This document shows, one piece after another, positions 16,467 to 25,610 of a stretch of 52,100 nt of DNA. How positions within the stretch are numbered: position 1 is the stretch's first letter; every line of letters begins with the position of its first letter. The notes below the pieces were generated by a model that was not told where the DNA came from, did no database searches, and was given only the letters and a program-made list of their open reading frames with translations. This DNA is from Chloroflexota bacterium (GTDB lineage: Bacteria; Chloroflexota; UBA11872; UBA12225), in contig CANFGH010000009.1 of assembly GCA_947446285.1 (NCBI GenBank), forward strand, positions 1-52,100. Reading direction: 5' to 3'. Position numbers and translations under genes: made by a program.

Positions 16467-17491
16467 CCGACACCGAACACACAATCCTGCGGATGGGCGT
16501 GCCGTCGGGACGACGCATTGAACCCGCCGCGCTCTCCTTCCTCGAGGGGTGTGGCCTCCGCGTCCGCAAGGAAAGCGAGCGGCAGTTGTCGGCAGGCATC
16601 TCCGGGCTGCCCGGCGTCGTCGTCTTTCTGCAGAGGGCGCGCGACATCGTCACCCAAGTCACCGACGGCGACCTTGACATCGGTCTCACCGGGGTCGACT
16701 TCGTTTCCGAGTTCGGTATCGAAGGTGACGACTTGGTGGTCCTCGATCCCAATCTCGGGTTTTCGTCGGGCGACCTCGTCGTCGCCGTCCCGGATGGTTG
16801 GATCGACGTCACCTCGATGGTTGACCTCGCTGACGTTGCGGTGACCCTTCGCGAAAGGGGGCAACTCCTTCGCGTCGCCACCAGCTACCCGCGCCTCGCA
16901 CAACGCTTTCTGTACGAGAAGGGAATTACCCACTTCACCATCATTGCGATGGACGGCGGGGTCGAGGCAGCGCCCGGTGCCGGGTTCGCTGACGTGATTG
17001 TCGAACTTACGGTATCGGGTGTCTCCCTCAAGGAGAACCGTCTGAAAGTCCTGCGCCACGCCGTGGTCATGAAGACGCAGGCCTGTCTCATTGGCAATCG
17101 GCGATCACTCACGACCCATCCGGCGAAGCGCGAACTCGCAAGACGGATCCTCGAACTGATTGAAGCGCGCGGTCGCGCCCAGGGCTTCTACTCGGTCACC
17201 GCAAACCTGCGCGCGACGACCGAGACCGAAGTTGCCGAAAGGTTGCTAGGTTCACCGGCAACCCGTGGCCGGACCGGACCGACCATTGCCCGCGTGTTCA
17301 GCGCTTCCGAAGGGCCAGAAGGCGGCCATTGGTTCGCCGCCACGATCATCGTGCCCACGCGGGATCTCCAGGCTGCCGTTGATCACCTGCGTGCCGCCGG
17401 TGGTTCGGGCATCTCGGTCCTGCAGCTCCGCTATTTGTTCGATGAGCAGTCGCACCGCGTTCTCGAACTCAACCGGGAACTCGGCGTCTGA
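16463..17491 (+). CDS. hisG: ATP phosphoribosyltransferase, long form
   Basis: First step of histidine biosynthesis: ATP plus PRPP gives phosphoribosyl-ATP. The 342 residues include the catalytic bilobal domain (LRMGVPSGR at the start, GDLDIGLTGVDFVSE, the PRPP-region FADVIVELTVSGVSLKEN) and a C-terminal HisG_C-type regulatory domain (about 272-342, with WFAATIIVPTRDLQAAV). The long form normally binds histidine as a feedback inhibitor and does not need HisZ. ATG 16463 overlaps the previous stop (ATGA) and has GGAGG eight bases upstream. hisD follows after 65 bases. Confidence 0.93.
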   Translation: MTDTEHTILRMGVPSGRRIEPAALSFLEGCGLRVRKESERQLSAGISGLPGVVVFLQRARDIVTQVTDGDLDIGLTGVDFVSEFGIEGDDLVVLDPNLGFSSGDLVVAVPDGWIDVTSMVDLADVAVTLRERGQLLRVATSYPRLAQRFLYEKGITHFTIIAMDGGVEAAPGAGFADVIVELTVSGVSLKENRLKVLRHAVVMKTQACLIGNRRSLTTHPAKRELARRILELIEARGRAQGFYSVTANLRATTETEVAERLLGSPATRGRTGPTIARVFSASEGPEGGHWFAATIIVPTRDLQAAVDHLRAAGGSGISVLQLRYLFDEQSHRVLELNRELGV

Positions 17492-17556
17492 CCCCGGACC
17501 ACCCCGTCTCGGCACCGCACGCATCACCTCAGCCGACCATCTGGAACGACCACAAG

Positions 17557-18894
17557 ATGACGAACGAGACCATCCTGCGCATCGCGCACGCCGGGACACC
17601 GGAAGCGGAGGCAATCCTCCACCGCATACCGATCGATGAACTCACTCCTGACGCCGACGTATCGGCACGTACCGAGGTGGTCTTCGGCATCCCACTCAGC
17701 CCGGAAGCGTTCGTGGAACGCGTGCGCCTCGAAGTCCGCGCGCGCGGCGATGACGCCCTCCGTGAAATCGGGGCGCGCCTCGGCGAAACGGTCACCGGGT
17801 CGTTTGAAACGACGCGTGAGGAAATCGAAGCCGCTTACCAACAGGTTTCGGCGCAGTTCGTCGCCGACCTCCGGGTCGCCGCTGACCGGATCGAACGGTT
17901 TCACCAGAAACAGCCTCACGGATCCTGGCTCGATTTTGGCGAAGGTCTTGGACAGGTGGTGCGTCCACTCGACCGCGTCGGCCTCTATGCACCGTCCGGA
18001 CGGGGTGCCTACCCATCGTCCGTCCTGATGGCTGCCGTTCCGGCACGCGTTGCCGGGGTGCAGGAAGTTGTCCTCTGTACCTCTCCGGATGCGAACGGAA
18101 GACAGCGACCGGAGATGCTTGTCGCCGCCGACATCGCAGGCGTCCATCGCGTCTTCAAACTGGGTGGCGCCCAGGCAATCTGCGCGATGGCGTACGGCAC
18201 GCAGTCAGTCCCGAAGGTGGACAAGATTCTCGGACCGGGGAACCTCTTCGTCGTCCTGGCCAAACGTCGCGTCTACGGCGCAGTCGACATCGACCAACTC
18301 CCCGGGCCAACCGAGACCCTGGTGGTAGCCGATGGATCCGCCGACGCCGAAGAGGTGGCGTCAGATCTCCTGGCCCAGGCCGAACATGACCCTCTGGCAA
18401 CCTCGGTCCTCATCACGACCAGCATCGAACTCGCAACCTCAGTCGCCGAGGCCGTGCGGCGCCAACTGGAAACCCTTCCAACCGCCGCGGTTGCCAGGGA
18501 GTCCCTCACCCATCGGGGTGGGGCCATCGTGACTTCGTCGGTGGCCGAGGCGATTGCCTTGGCAAACACCTTTGCGCCGGAACACCTGTGCCTCCTCGTC
18601 GAAGACCCGTGGACATGGGTTGGCGAAGTTCGCCACGCCGGTGGAATCTTCGTCGGAAGTCACTCTCCCGAAGCCGCCGGAGACTACGTCGCTGGACCAA
18701 GCCACATCATGCCGACCGGCCAGACTGCGCGATTCGCCTCACCGTTATCCGTCGCTGACTTCATCAAGATCATCAGCGTCATCGGACTGTCACCACGTCG
18801 CCTCGCCGAAATCGGCCCGGTAGCGGCGCGCCTCGCGCGTGCCGAAGGCTTCGAGGCGCACGCACGTGCGGTGGAGATTCGCCTCAAGGGATAA
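17557..18894 (+). CDS. hisD: Histidinol dehydrogenase
   Basis: Last two oxidations of histidine biosynthesis, histidinol to histidine, with NAD+ and zinc. The 445 residues carry VGLYAPSGRGAYPSSVLM, KLGGAQAICAMAYGT, KILGPGNLFVVLAKR, the signature DIDQLPGPTETLVVAD with LLAQAEHDPLA, and FAPEHLCLLVED, which contains the catalytic Glu-His pair. GPSHIMPTG and FIKIISVIGLS complete the conserved C-terminus. No other his genes follow in the window, so the pathway is split across the genome. A hairpin lies just after the stop. Confidence 0.96.
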   Translation: MTNETILRIAHAGTPEAEAILHRIPIDELTPDADVSARTEVVFGIPLSPEAFVERVRLEVRARGDDALREIGARLGETVTGSFETTREEIEAAYQQVSAQFVADLRVAADRIERFHQKQPHGSWLDFGEGLGQVVRPLDRVGLYAPSGRGAYPSSVLMAAVPARVAGVQEVVLCTSPDANGRQRPEMLVAADIAGVHRVFKLGGAQAICAMAYGTQSVPKVDKILGPGNLFVVLAKRRVYGAVDIDQLPGPTETLVVADGSADAEEVASDLLAQAEHDPLATSVLITTSIELATSVAEAVRRQLETLPTAAVARESLTHRGGAIVTSSVAEAIALANTFAPEHLCLLVEDPWTWVGEVRHAGGIFVGSHSPEAAGDYVAGPSHIMPTGQTARFASPLSVADFIKIISVIGLSPRRLAEIGPVAARLARAEGFEAHARAVEIRLKG

Positions 18895-18897
18895 TCG

Positions 18898-18932
18898 CCT
18901 TGGCACCCTCCGTCTGATCGGGTGTGCCAAGG
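18898..18932. terminator. Hairpin between convergent hisD and ychF
   Basis: CCTTGGCAC (18898-18906) can pair with GTGCCAAGG near 18923-18932 around a GC-rich loop. It begins three bases past the hisD stop, and ychF ends at 18999 from the other side. T-runs are weak, so it may stop transcription inefficiently in both directions. Confidence 0.5.
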
Positions 18933-18998
18933 CCTCAATTTGGGGAAGGCAAGCATGAAGGGGCCGCGGGAGACTTCCCGGCAAACCCAATCCTTGCC

Positions 18999-20087
18999 TT
19001 ACCGGCTGAACAGGATGTTCAGGATGTCACCATCAAGGACGGTGTAGTTCCGCCCTTCCTGACGAAGCATTCCCCGCTTGCGCGCCTCGGCCATGCTTCC
19101 GGTCGACATGAGGTCATGGTACGCCACCACTTCGGCACGGATGAACCCCTTCTCCAAGTCGGAATGGATCACTCCAGCGGCCCCAGGTGCCTTCTCGCCT
19201 CGGACAATCGGCCATGCACGAACCTCGTCCTCACCCGCCGTGAGGAACGAGATCAGCCCAGTCAGGTCATAGCTCTGGCGGATCACCGATCCCGCGGCGA
19301 GTTCCACCAAACCGAGGTCGGCCATGAAGGTGGCGGCATCCTCGCCATCAAGCTGCGCCAACTCCATCTCCAACTTGGCGCAGAGGGACGCAACTGCTGT
19401 CATCGGGTACGAATACGCGGCGCGCACGCTGGCCTCGATGGCCGCGCGGTCACCTAACTGGTCCTCACCTACATTCACCAGCACAAGGACTGGCTTCAGG
19501 GTCAGGAACTGGAACCCTCTGATGTCGCGCAACTGGTCCGGAGACAGATCTTGCGCGCGCAGGGGTTGACCCTCCTCGAGTGACTTCTGGAACTCCTCGA
19601 AAAGGGCGATCTCCGCCTCGATTGGCGCGCGCTCGGCAGTCTTGGTCTTCTTGAGGTCGCTCTCAAGCCTCGTGCGCTTGCGTTCGACGACCGCCAGATC
19701 AGCAACCACCAGATCAAGTTGCACTTTTTCGAGGGCCGCAACCGGGTCGATCGGTCCATCATTCGGCACGCTCGGGTCAGTAAACCCCCGAACCACGATC
19801 ACCAGGGCGTCAACGGTTCTGAGTTGCCCGACCCAGGCCACTTCGCTCCGGTCGCGCGATCCGAACCCGGCACCCGGGAAGTCAAGGTAGTGCACCTCGG
19901 CCGGGGTCGTCTTCTTCGGCGAGAACATCTCGGTCAGGCGGTCCAGACGCGCGTCTGGAACCTTGACGACGGCAACATGCGTGTCCTGACCGTACCCACC
20001 GGCGGCCACTGGTGCTTCACCACCGGTCAGTGCATTGAAGAGCGACGTCTTGCCGCTTTGGGGCAGTCCGATAATCCCGAGGCGCAT
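18999..20087 (-). CDS. ychF: Redox-regulated ATPase YchF (OLA1/Obg family)
   Basis: Ribosome-associated P-loop NTPase that prefers ATP and acts in stress and translation. The 362 residues begin with the G1 motif GLPQSGKTS (Gly7-Lys13), followed by YLDFPG (G3), the coiled-coil insertion (about 125-180), NVGEDQLG in place of the GTP-specific NKxD, and a C-terminal TGS domain (FLTAGEDEVRAWPI through VVAYHDLMSTGS and YTVLDGDILNILFSR). It is the last gene of the minus-strand group that starts with acpS, but a promoter-like TAGACT lies 48 bases upstream, so it may also be transcribed alone. Confidence 0.96.
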   Translation of the reverse strand: MRLGIIGLPQSGKTSLFNALTGGEAPVAAGGYGQDTHVAVVKVPDARLDRLTEMFSPKKTTPAEVHYLDFPGAGFGSRDRSEVAWVGQLRTVDALVIVVRGFTDPSVPNDGPIDPVAALEKVQLDLVVADLAVVERKRTRLESDLKKTKTAERAPIEAEIALFEEFQKSLEEGQPLRAQDLSPDQLRDIRGFQFLTLKPVLVLVNVGEDQLGDRAAIEASVRAAYSYPMTAVASLCAKLEMELAQLDGEDAATFMADLGLVELAAGSVIRQSYDLTGLISFLTAGEDEVRAWPIVRGEKAPGAAGVIHSDLEKGFIRAEVVAYHDLMSTGSMAEARKRGMLRQEGRNYTVLDGDILNILFSR

Positions 20088-20135
20088 CCCGACCCCTGTT
20101 CTCCACAGTCGCGCCGACAGTGACGCGCCGACCAG

Positions 20136-20141
20136 AGTCTA
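20136..20141 (-). promoter_or_regulatory. Candidate -10 element for ychF
   Basis: TAGACT in the context CGGTAGACT on the minus strand lies 48 bases before the ychF ATG and resembles the TTGCTAGACT element before fmdB. No convincing -35 is visible. Confidence 0.35.
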
Positions 20142-20249
20142 CCGGTGCCCCTGGTCTCGAGGCATCAGATCTCGCCGGTAGCAGACGTGCAGGGTCACGG
20201 TGAGGAGGCAATCCGAGAATACCGGCCCCTCTGCGTGGTCATCTCCGGT

Positions 20250-21557
20250 TCAGCGGATGACCTCAAGAACTAGGGGTTCCCGAACAATGTCCGTCGCCGA
20301 CCACGTGAAGGCCCCAATCACTTCGGACACCAGCCGGTCGGTCGAGCCAAGGGGTTTGCGCGAATGTACAACCCCCACCGACTGGCCCGCATGCACACGG
20401 TCACCAGCACGGACAGACAGAACGACGCCGACTGCCGGGTCAATCAATGCCCCCTTTGTCGCCCGCCCTGCACCCAACCGCATCGCCACCTCTCCAATGG
20501 CCAGTGCGTCAATGCGAGCGACCACACCGTCCTGGTGGGCGACCACCGGCGTTTGCCATGGTGCCGTCGGCAGGGTCTCCGGATGATCGATCGCATCGGG
20601 GGAACCACCGAGCGATGCAACCAGATCGCGCAGGCAACGATGGGCGTCTCCGGAGCTGATCGTCGCCTCTAGCCTCGTTCGAGCCTCGGTGATAGTCAAC
20701 GCCGCACCTGAAGCGACCATCACCTCTGCACCCAGGATCACGCACAGTTCCAGCAAGTCGCTCGACCCACCACCACGGAGGGTGGCGACCGCCTCCTGCA
20801 CCTCGAGGATATTCCCGACCGCCATTCCAAGCGGCTGATCCATCGCGGTGATGACCGCCACGACCGCCAGTCCAGCCGCTAACCCAAGATCGACCATTGC
20901 CCGTGACAGATTACGAGCCCCTTCCAAGGTCTTCATGAATGCGCCACTGCCAACCTTGACGTCAAGCACGACCGCCCGTGCGCCGGTGGCAATCTTCTTG
21001 CTCATCACGCTACTCGCGATCAGCGGAATCGATTCGACCGTCCCGGTGACATCGCGCAGTGCGTACAGGCGCCCGTCGCCAGGCGCAAGATCGGGCGACT
21101 GGGCCGAAACGGCGATACCGCGCGTCCGGACGGCTGCGGCAAAATCGGAAATACCCAATTCGGTATTGACCCCGGGGATTGCTTCCAACTTGTCGATCGT
21201 GCCACCGGTGTGCCCAAGCCCTCGCCCCGACATCTTGGCAACCACACAACCCGCAGCGGCAAGCATGGGCACAAGCACGAGTGTGGTCTTGTCTCCGACT
21301 CCGCCCGTGGAATGCTTGTCCACGACCGGCATTGCCAAATCTCGGAACGCGAGTTGCTGGCCACTTTCAACCAGCGCACGGGTGAGTTCGGCTGTCTCCA
21401 CGGCATCAAGGCCTCGCCAGCAGACAGCCATCAGCCACGCAGACATCTGGTAATCCGGAATGATATTCCGCAAATACCCATCAACCAGCGACGCAATCTC
21501 GCCGGGTTCGTGCCGCAGACCAGTGCGCTTCTTGTTAATCAAGTCGACAGCACGCAT
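20250..21557 (-). CDS. pdp: Pyrimidine-nucleoside (thymidine) phosphorylase
   Basis: Splits thymidine, uridine or deoxyuridine with phosphate into base and (deoxy)ribose-1-phosphate for salvage. The 435 residues show MRAVDLINKKR at the start, the phosphate-binding VDKHSTGGVGDKTTL, the family signature MSGRGLGHTGGTIDKLEAI, and SSVMSKKIATGA with VLDVKVGSGAFMK. A C-terminal PYNP domain follows (HQDGVVARIDA, GDRVHAGQSVGVVHS). I chose ATG 21557 because GGAGG lies eight bases upstream; GTG 21566 would overlap that site. It may be read through from nnr, with a 189-base gap. Uridine versus thymidine preference cannot be told. Confidence 0.94.
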   Translation of the reverse strand: MRAVDLINKKRTGLRHEPGEIASLVDGYLRNIIPDYQMSAWLMAVCWRGLDAVETAELTRALVESGQQLAFRDLAMPVVDKHSTGGVGDKTTLVLVPMLAAAGCVVAKMSGRGLGHTGGTIDKLEAIPGVNTELGISDFAAAVRTRGIAVSAQSPDLAPGDGRLYALRDVTGTVESIPLIASSVMSKKIATGARAVVLDVKVGSGAFMKTLEGARNLSRAMVDLGLAAGLAVVAVITAMDQPLGMAVGNILEVQEAVATLRGGGSSDLLELCVILGAEVMVASGAALTITEARTRLEATISSGDAHRCLRDLVASLGGSPDAIDHPETLPTAPWQTPVVAHQDGVVARIDALAIGEVAMRLGAGRATKGALIDPAVGVVLSVRAGDRVHAGQSVGVVHSRKPLGSTDRLVSEVIGAFTWSATDIVREPLVLEVIR

Positions 21558-21746
21558 TCCAGGCACCTCCAGGGCTTTGCTGGCCCTCGCTCACTTCCGC
21601 CTCCCCAGTACCTCGCGACGCGCGACTCGGGATTCGGGGCCATTTCTTGGGTGGGACAGTCTGCGGATCCCAAGCCACGTTGATGATAGATCGTTGGTTC
21701 TGTCAACGTCCGGCGTCTGTGTAAGACAAGGGTCCCGGTGAGGGGT

Positions 21747-23381
21747 CTACCGGTACCTCTCGAGCATCCGACGCGCGACGGGTAGCCACACGCTAAGGTC
21801 GGATGCACGCAGGCCCGCGCTTCCGTGCTGGGTGCGCCATGCCTCTCCGGCGAGGGCATGCAGGGTCATCCCGGTAACAGCACTCTCCCATGGCGATGCA
21901 CCCTGTGCCGCCAAGGAGGCAATGACACCGGCAAGCACGTCCCCACTTCCGGCCGTAGCCAACGCCGCATTTGCGTACGCGCCAACCACCACCGTCCCAG
22001 TAGGCGACGCGACGACACTTGGCGCGCCCTTGAGAACGACCACGACACCCCAGCTCATCGCCGAACCCCGGGCAATGCTTACCGGGTCTCGACCGACTGT
22101 CTCGACGGTCTGGCCAGTCAGCCGTGCCATCTCAGCCAGGTGGGGGGTAAACACGAAAGAACATCCCCGATCAGGCACGGAAGTTCCCACCAGTGCGCCG
22201 AGCGGCCAGCGATCAGGCGCGACCGGTGAGATCGCATTCAGTGCATCGGCGTCCACCACCACAGTCAAGGACTGGTCCCGAGTACCAATCCTCGCCAACA
22301 GCTCCCGGACCGCGGTGACTGTTGCCCCATCCAAGCCGAGGCCCGGCCCGATTACCAGTCCCCTGCAGCGTTCGAGGTGTTCAACCACGACGTCAAGATG
22401 TGCCAAGTTCAGCACCCCAGGGGTCGACGCGTCTTGCACAAGCGGCAGGACCACCGCCTCGACCGGAGGCACGACGCCCGCGTCCTGACCGGCATTCGCA
22501 ATCGTCACGAGGCCACTCCCGGCCTCAATCGCTCCAAGCGCAGCCAAAACTGGTGCGCCTGGATACCTTCCCGAACCTCCCAGGACAAGCACCCGACCGA
22601 ATGTCCCCTTGTGTGACCGGTCCGGCCTCGCGGGAAGCAGGTGCGCAACGTGGGCGGGCACCGCCCTCCACGTTCCACCATCATCAGAAAGCGTGCGACC
22701 CAACTCCGGGCGGACGAAGCCCGGGATCCCGATATCGAGTTCCACGACACGGCCTGATTTCGCAGCACCATCGCCAAGGACCGTGCCCACCTTGACAAGC
22801 CCGGTGGCGAAGGTGTGCGTCGCCTGGAATGCAACCGGATCTGCGCCACCCGTATCGGCATCAACTCCCGATGGGACATCAATCGCGATACGGAACTGTC
22901 CCGGTTGTGCCCGGAACTGATCGCAAACCTCGAGGACGGCGCGGACCGCACCGCGTGCCGGACCGGATGCACCGATGCCCAGAAGACCGTCAAGCACCAC
23001 ATCCGATGAGCCAAGCCAATCGGCAAGGCGTCTCGGGAGTGTCTCAGAATCGTCCCCTGCCATGACTTCAACGAGGCCCACCAAGTCTGGATCGTCCGCC
23101 CACGCCAGATGCGGATCACCAGCACGCGACTGCGATAGGCACAGGCGCACACGCCAACGTCGGGAACGCGCCAGATGACCACACGCAACCAACGCATCGG
23201 CACCGTTGTTGCCCTTTCCAACCAGGGCTGCAACGGTCCGGCCACGTGCGCCACCCATCAGGAGCTGTGCACTGCGTGCGATCGCCAACCCGGCCTGTTC
23301 CAGCAATTGGTCCCGAGGCACACCCGCACGCTCAGAGGCATCTTCCAACGCACGCATCGCGGCCGATGTGACCAGTCGCAC
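21747..23381 (-). CDS. nnr: Bifunctional NAD(P)HX epimerase / ADP-dependent NAD(P)HX dehydratase
   Basis: Repairs hydrated NADH and NADPH. The N-terminal YjeF_N epimerase domain (about 1-220) contains VGKGNNGADALV, VVLDGLLGIG and AIDVPSGVDADTG. The C-terminal ribokinase-like dehydratase domain (about 235-544) contains HKGTFGRVLVLGGSGRYPGA, GLVIGPGLGLD, FTPHLAEMARLTG, VVVLKGAPSVVA and the catalytic ATAGSGDVLAGVIASL. GADALV replaces the commoner GGDGLV in the epimerase loop, a mild variation. The GTG start at 23381 lies nine bases after acpS, matching the frequent acpS-nnr operon. The fused arrangement is typical of bacteria. Confidence 0.95.
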   Translation of the reverse strand: MRLVTSAAMRALEDASERAGVPRDQLLEQAGLAIARSAQLLMGGARGRTVAALVGKGNNGADALVACGHLARSRRWRVRLCLSQSRAGDPHLAWADDPDLVGLVEVMAGDDSETLPRRLADWLGSSDVVLDGLLGIGASGPARGAVRAVLEVCDQFRAQPGQFRIAIDVPSGVDADTGGADPVAFQATHTFATGLVKVGTVLGDGAAKSGRVVELDIGIPGFVRPELGRTLSDDGGTWRAVPAHVAHLLPARPDRSHKGTFGRVLVLGGSGRYPGAPVLAALGAIEAGSGLVTIANAGQDAGVVPPVEAVVLPLVQDASTPGVLNLAHLDVVVEHLERCRGLVIGPGLGLDGATVTAVRELLARIGTRDQSLTVVVDADALNAISPVAPDRWPLGALVGTSVPDRGCSFVFTPHLAEMARLTGQTVETVGRDPVSIARGSAMSWGVVVVLKGAPSVVASPTGTVVVGAYANAALATAGSGDVLAGVIASLAAQGASPWESAVTGMTLHALAGEAWRTQHGSAGLRASDLSVWLPVARRMLERYR

Positions 23382-23390
23382 AGGTTGCCT

Positions 23391-23774
23391 CTACGATCCC
23401 GCCCGGTTGACACCCTGGGCCACAACCATTGCGATAGCCATGTCCCGCGAGTGCGACAACGAGACCTCGAAAGCCGTCAAGCCTATTTCCGCAGCTCGCG
23501 CCTTTGCACGGTTGTGAAGGACGACCAGTGGTTTGCCACGCGGATCCGGAACCACCTCGATGTCACGCCAAGCCATGCCGACAATCCCTGTCCCAAGTGC
23601 CTTGCTGACCGCCTCTTTCGCTGCGAAACGCACCGCGAGTTCGGGTACACGACCCCGGCAGTAGGCACGTTCCGCGTCGGTAAAAATTCGGATAAGAAAC
23701 CGGTCACCCCAGCGGTCTAGCACGGCCGCAACCCGGTCAATCTCCACAAGATCCACGCCACAGGAAAGTGTCAT
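23391..23774 (-). CDS. acpS: Holo-[acyl-carrier-protein] synthase
   Basis: Transfers 4'-phosphopantetheine from CoA to acyl carrier protein. The 127 residues open with SCGVDLVEIDRV (Mg-binding Asp8), then FTDAERAYCRGR, the signature RFAAKEAVSKALGTG with the catalytic Glu, WRDIEVVPDPRGKP and VSLSHSRDMAIAMVV. The length fits the AcpS class. I chose ATG 23774 because the extra N-terminal residues of the longer frame have no family counterpart. It heads the acpS-nnr pair, whose genes are nine bases apart. Confidence 0.95.
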   Translation of the reverse strand: MTLSCGVDLVEIDRVAAVLDRWGDRFLIRIFTDAERAYCRGRVPELAVRFAAKEAVSKALGTGIVGMAWRDIEVVPDPRGKPLVVLHNRAKARAAEIGLTAFEVSLSHSRDMAIAMVVAQGVNRAGS

Positions 23775-23867
23775 AACGCCTCTATCCGTGAGCAGCCGTG
23801 CCGCTAACAACAGCAGGGGGGAGCCTCACCGAGTGCCAAGACACCCGTGCAAGGGCGACGGCAGAAA

Positions 23868-25184
23868 TCAATCAGCCCAGATGTGGAATGCGTTTACAAC
23901 GGAAGCGTAGTCCCATCCCGATGCCACAAGTTCGACGCGAATGATGCGCCACGGGCGAGGGGCAATCCCGAGAAGGCTTGTCTCGAAGCGGACCCAGTCC
24001 GAAGTTGGAAGCAGATCGGCATCCCGGACTGGAAAGTTGTCGTCATTGTGCCGGTAGAAGCCCCGGTACCACGTGTGGACGGTGCCCGTGATATCCCGGT
24101 AGATCACTCTCAAGATGAGCGGATATTCGGTTCCTTGCCAGCCTCCACCAGATAGCGAGTGGCTGAGGACGCGGACACTGGCCTCCACCTCCACCCTCTC
24201 GAAGTCCCAGAGATCGACATCGATGTTCTGGGCGATCATCGTCTCGCCGTGCCCCTGACCGCGCCGCACAAGCGTGATGGTGCCGGCGGTCGGGTGGTAC
24301 GTCACCTCGCCCGGCGGATCCTGTTCGGAAATGTCGCGTTCGACCCAGTCAGCCGGCAAATCACCATCTCTGTCGGCGAAGACAGGATTGGTCACGAGAT
24401 CGCGACGCGAGGATAGGCCTCCTATCGGGAGCCGGTTCGCAGTCGCGACAAGACGTTGACCGGTCAGCGCCGACACGACAGCGCCATTCGAATACCCGGT
24501 CGCCACACCACGTCGGGTCGTGACTTGAGACCGGTCCCCCGAAGCATCAATGGAGTAACTACCTTCAGTCACGTGCACCTGAGTGGAAGGCGCACGCAGT
24601 TGCACGAATGCCTGAAACGGATCCTCTGCCGGCGCCACACCGATCCGTGCCCGCCCCTTGACCACTTCGAGGATCAGCGAATACCGGTCCGGTTGGAACC
24701 GTCCCTGCTGACTGCGGATGATCCGGAATGTCGAATCTGGAAAGACGAGTGCAGTGCTGCCATCAAAGAACTGCATGAATGCACGGGCGTTTACCGCGGT
24801 GCGGATGACATCACCCTCGTCAAGGTCCTCGTTGGTCGGGGCGACGACCCAGTCACCAACCCCTTGCCTCTGCATGAATACGACGCTGTCGATGGACCGC
24901 ATGGTGGCCCCGCGCAGCTCAATTGCCCATCCGACGTACCAGGTTCGAACAAGGGGACCACCCACAAGCAGGGTAAGCAGGATCAACCCAGACGCGATGG
25001 TGACCCGCCACGCAATGCGCGATGCATCGTGGACCGTGGCAGTGTAGGCGCTATAGGACTGGACGAAAGGCGCATACGCCGCGCGGACGGGCCCGGTGTC
25101 AGTTGCGCTGGTGGACGAACTGGCCTGAACCGGGTCATCAACCGCGGACACAGGAGTAGTCGGTGATGCGTCTCTGATGGTCAT
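23868..25184 (-). CDS. Membrane FecR-domain protein with C-terminal beta-sandwich
   Basis: Probably anchored in the membrane with the bulk outside. The 438 residues have a Ser/Thr/Pro-rich cytoplasmic N-terminus, one membrane segment (about 62-80), a FecR-like beta domain (about 105-245, with EGDVIRTAVNARAFMQFFDG and GRARIGVAPAED), and a C-terminal part (about 265-438) with alternating strands and many aromatics (VEVEASVRVLSHSLSGGGWQG, WVRFETSLLG), resembling a carbohydrate-binding or galactose-binding-like sandwich. It lacks a nearby sigma factor or TonB receptor, so iron signalling is unlikely. It is a second FecR protein besides the one ending at 7338. The FecR domain is well supported; the C-terminal fold is inferred. 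Confidence 0.75.
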   Translation of the reverse strand: MTIRDASPTTPVSAVDDPVQASSSTSATDTGPVRAAYAPFVQSYSAYTATVHDASRIAWRVTIASGLILLTLLVGGPLVRTWYVGWAIELRGATMRSIDSVVFMQRQGVGDWVVAPTNEDLDEGDVIRTAVNARAFMQFFDGSTALVFPDSTFRIIRSQQGRFQPDRYSLILEVVKGRARIGVAPAEDPFQAFVQLRAPSTQVHVTEGSYSIDASGDRSQVTTRRGVATGYSNGAVVSALTGQRLVATANRLPIGGLSSRRDLVTNPVFADRDGDLPADWVERDISEQDPPGEVTYHPTAGTITLVRRGQGHGETMIAQNIDVDLWDFERVEVEASVRVLSHSLSGGGWQGTEYPLILRVIYRDITGTVHTWYRGFYRHNDDNFPVRDADLLPTSDWVRFETSLLGIAPRPWRIIRVELVASGWDYASVVNAFHIWAD

Positions 25185-25354
25185 AAAGACCGGTCACACC
25201 AAGTGTTGCACGACGGTGGCAGGTACTTCACAAGTCCCCGTCGGTACTGTGTCTCCACATCGTCAAGAACGCATCGGTCGCCAAAAGGGGACATGATCAC
25301 GTGGACGTGTCCGTCCGGCAGGGTTCTGCCGGACCCAAACCACCCCACGCCAGA

Positions 25355-25495
25355 CTAGCCCGCGCGTTCCTTCTTGCGCTTGGACACTACCTCAACGGCC
25401 ATCGAGGTTTCACCGACGGAGGACCGGACCGCCTTGGTCACGGCATCCTTCTTCGGCTTCTTCTTCTCTTTCTTGCCGGGTGCACCACTTGGCAT
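25355..25495 (-). CDS. Small lysine-rich basic protein (46 aa)
   Basis: Unknown function. ATG 25495 is preceded by a strong ribosome site GGGAGGAA at good spacing. The product starts MPSGAPGKKEKKKPKKDA and ends EVVSKRKKERAG, with a short helix-prone middle (VTKAVRSSVGETSMAVEV). The charge pattern suggests nucleic-acid or ribosome binding. It lies alone between the FecR gene and tRNA-Leu. A longer in-frame version would run back through the tRNA and is rejected. The strong ribosome site is the main support; no family is recognised. Confidence 0.6.
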   Translation of the reverse strand: MPSGAPGKKEKKKPKKDAVTKAVRSSVGETSMAVEVVSKRKKERAG

Positions 25496-25610
25496 CGCAT
25501 TTCCTCCCGACGACCCGCGTCGTCGTTCGATTATAGGTGCGCGCAAAGTTGAGTAGTCCGACGCACTGAGGCACACCCCATCCCAACCCGGTACGATGTC
25601 GTGATCCCGT

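Noticed and set aside
21567-21746. TTGACA-like sequence between nnr and the pyrimidine phosphorylase gene considered as a promoter
   Set aside because: The only -10-like TATCAT is just 12 bases away, too close for a normal promoter; nothing else is seen in this interval.
25301-25552. 83-codon plus-strand frame
   Set aside because: It is antisense to the 46-residue basic protein that has a strong ribosome site, and shows no protein-like features.
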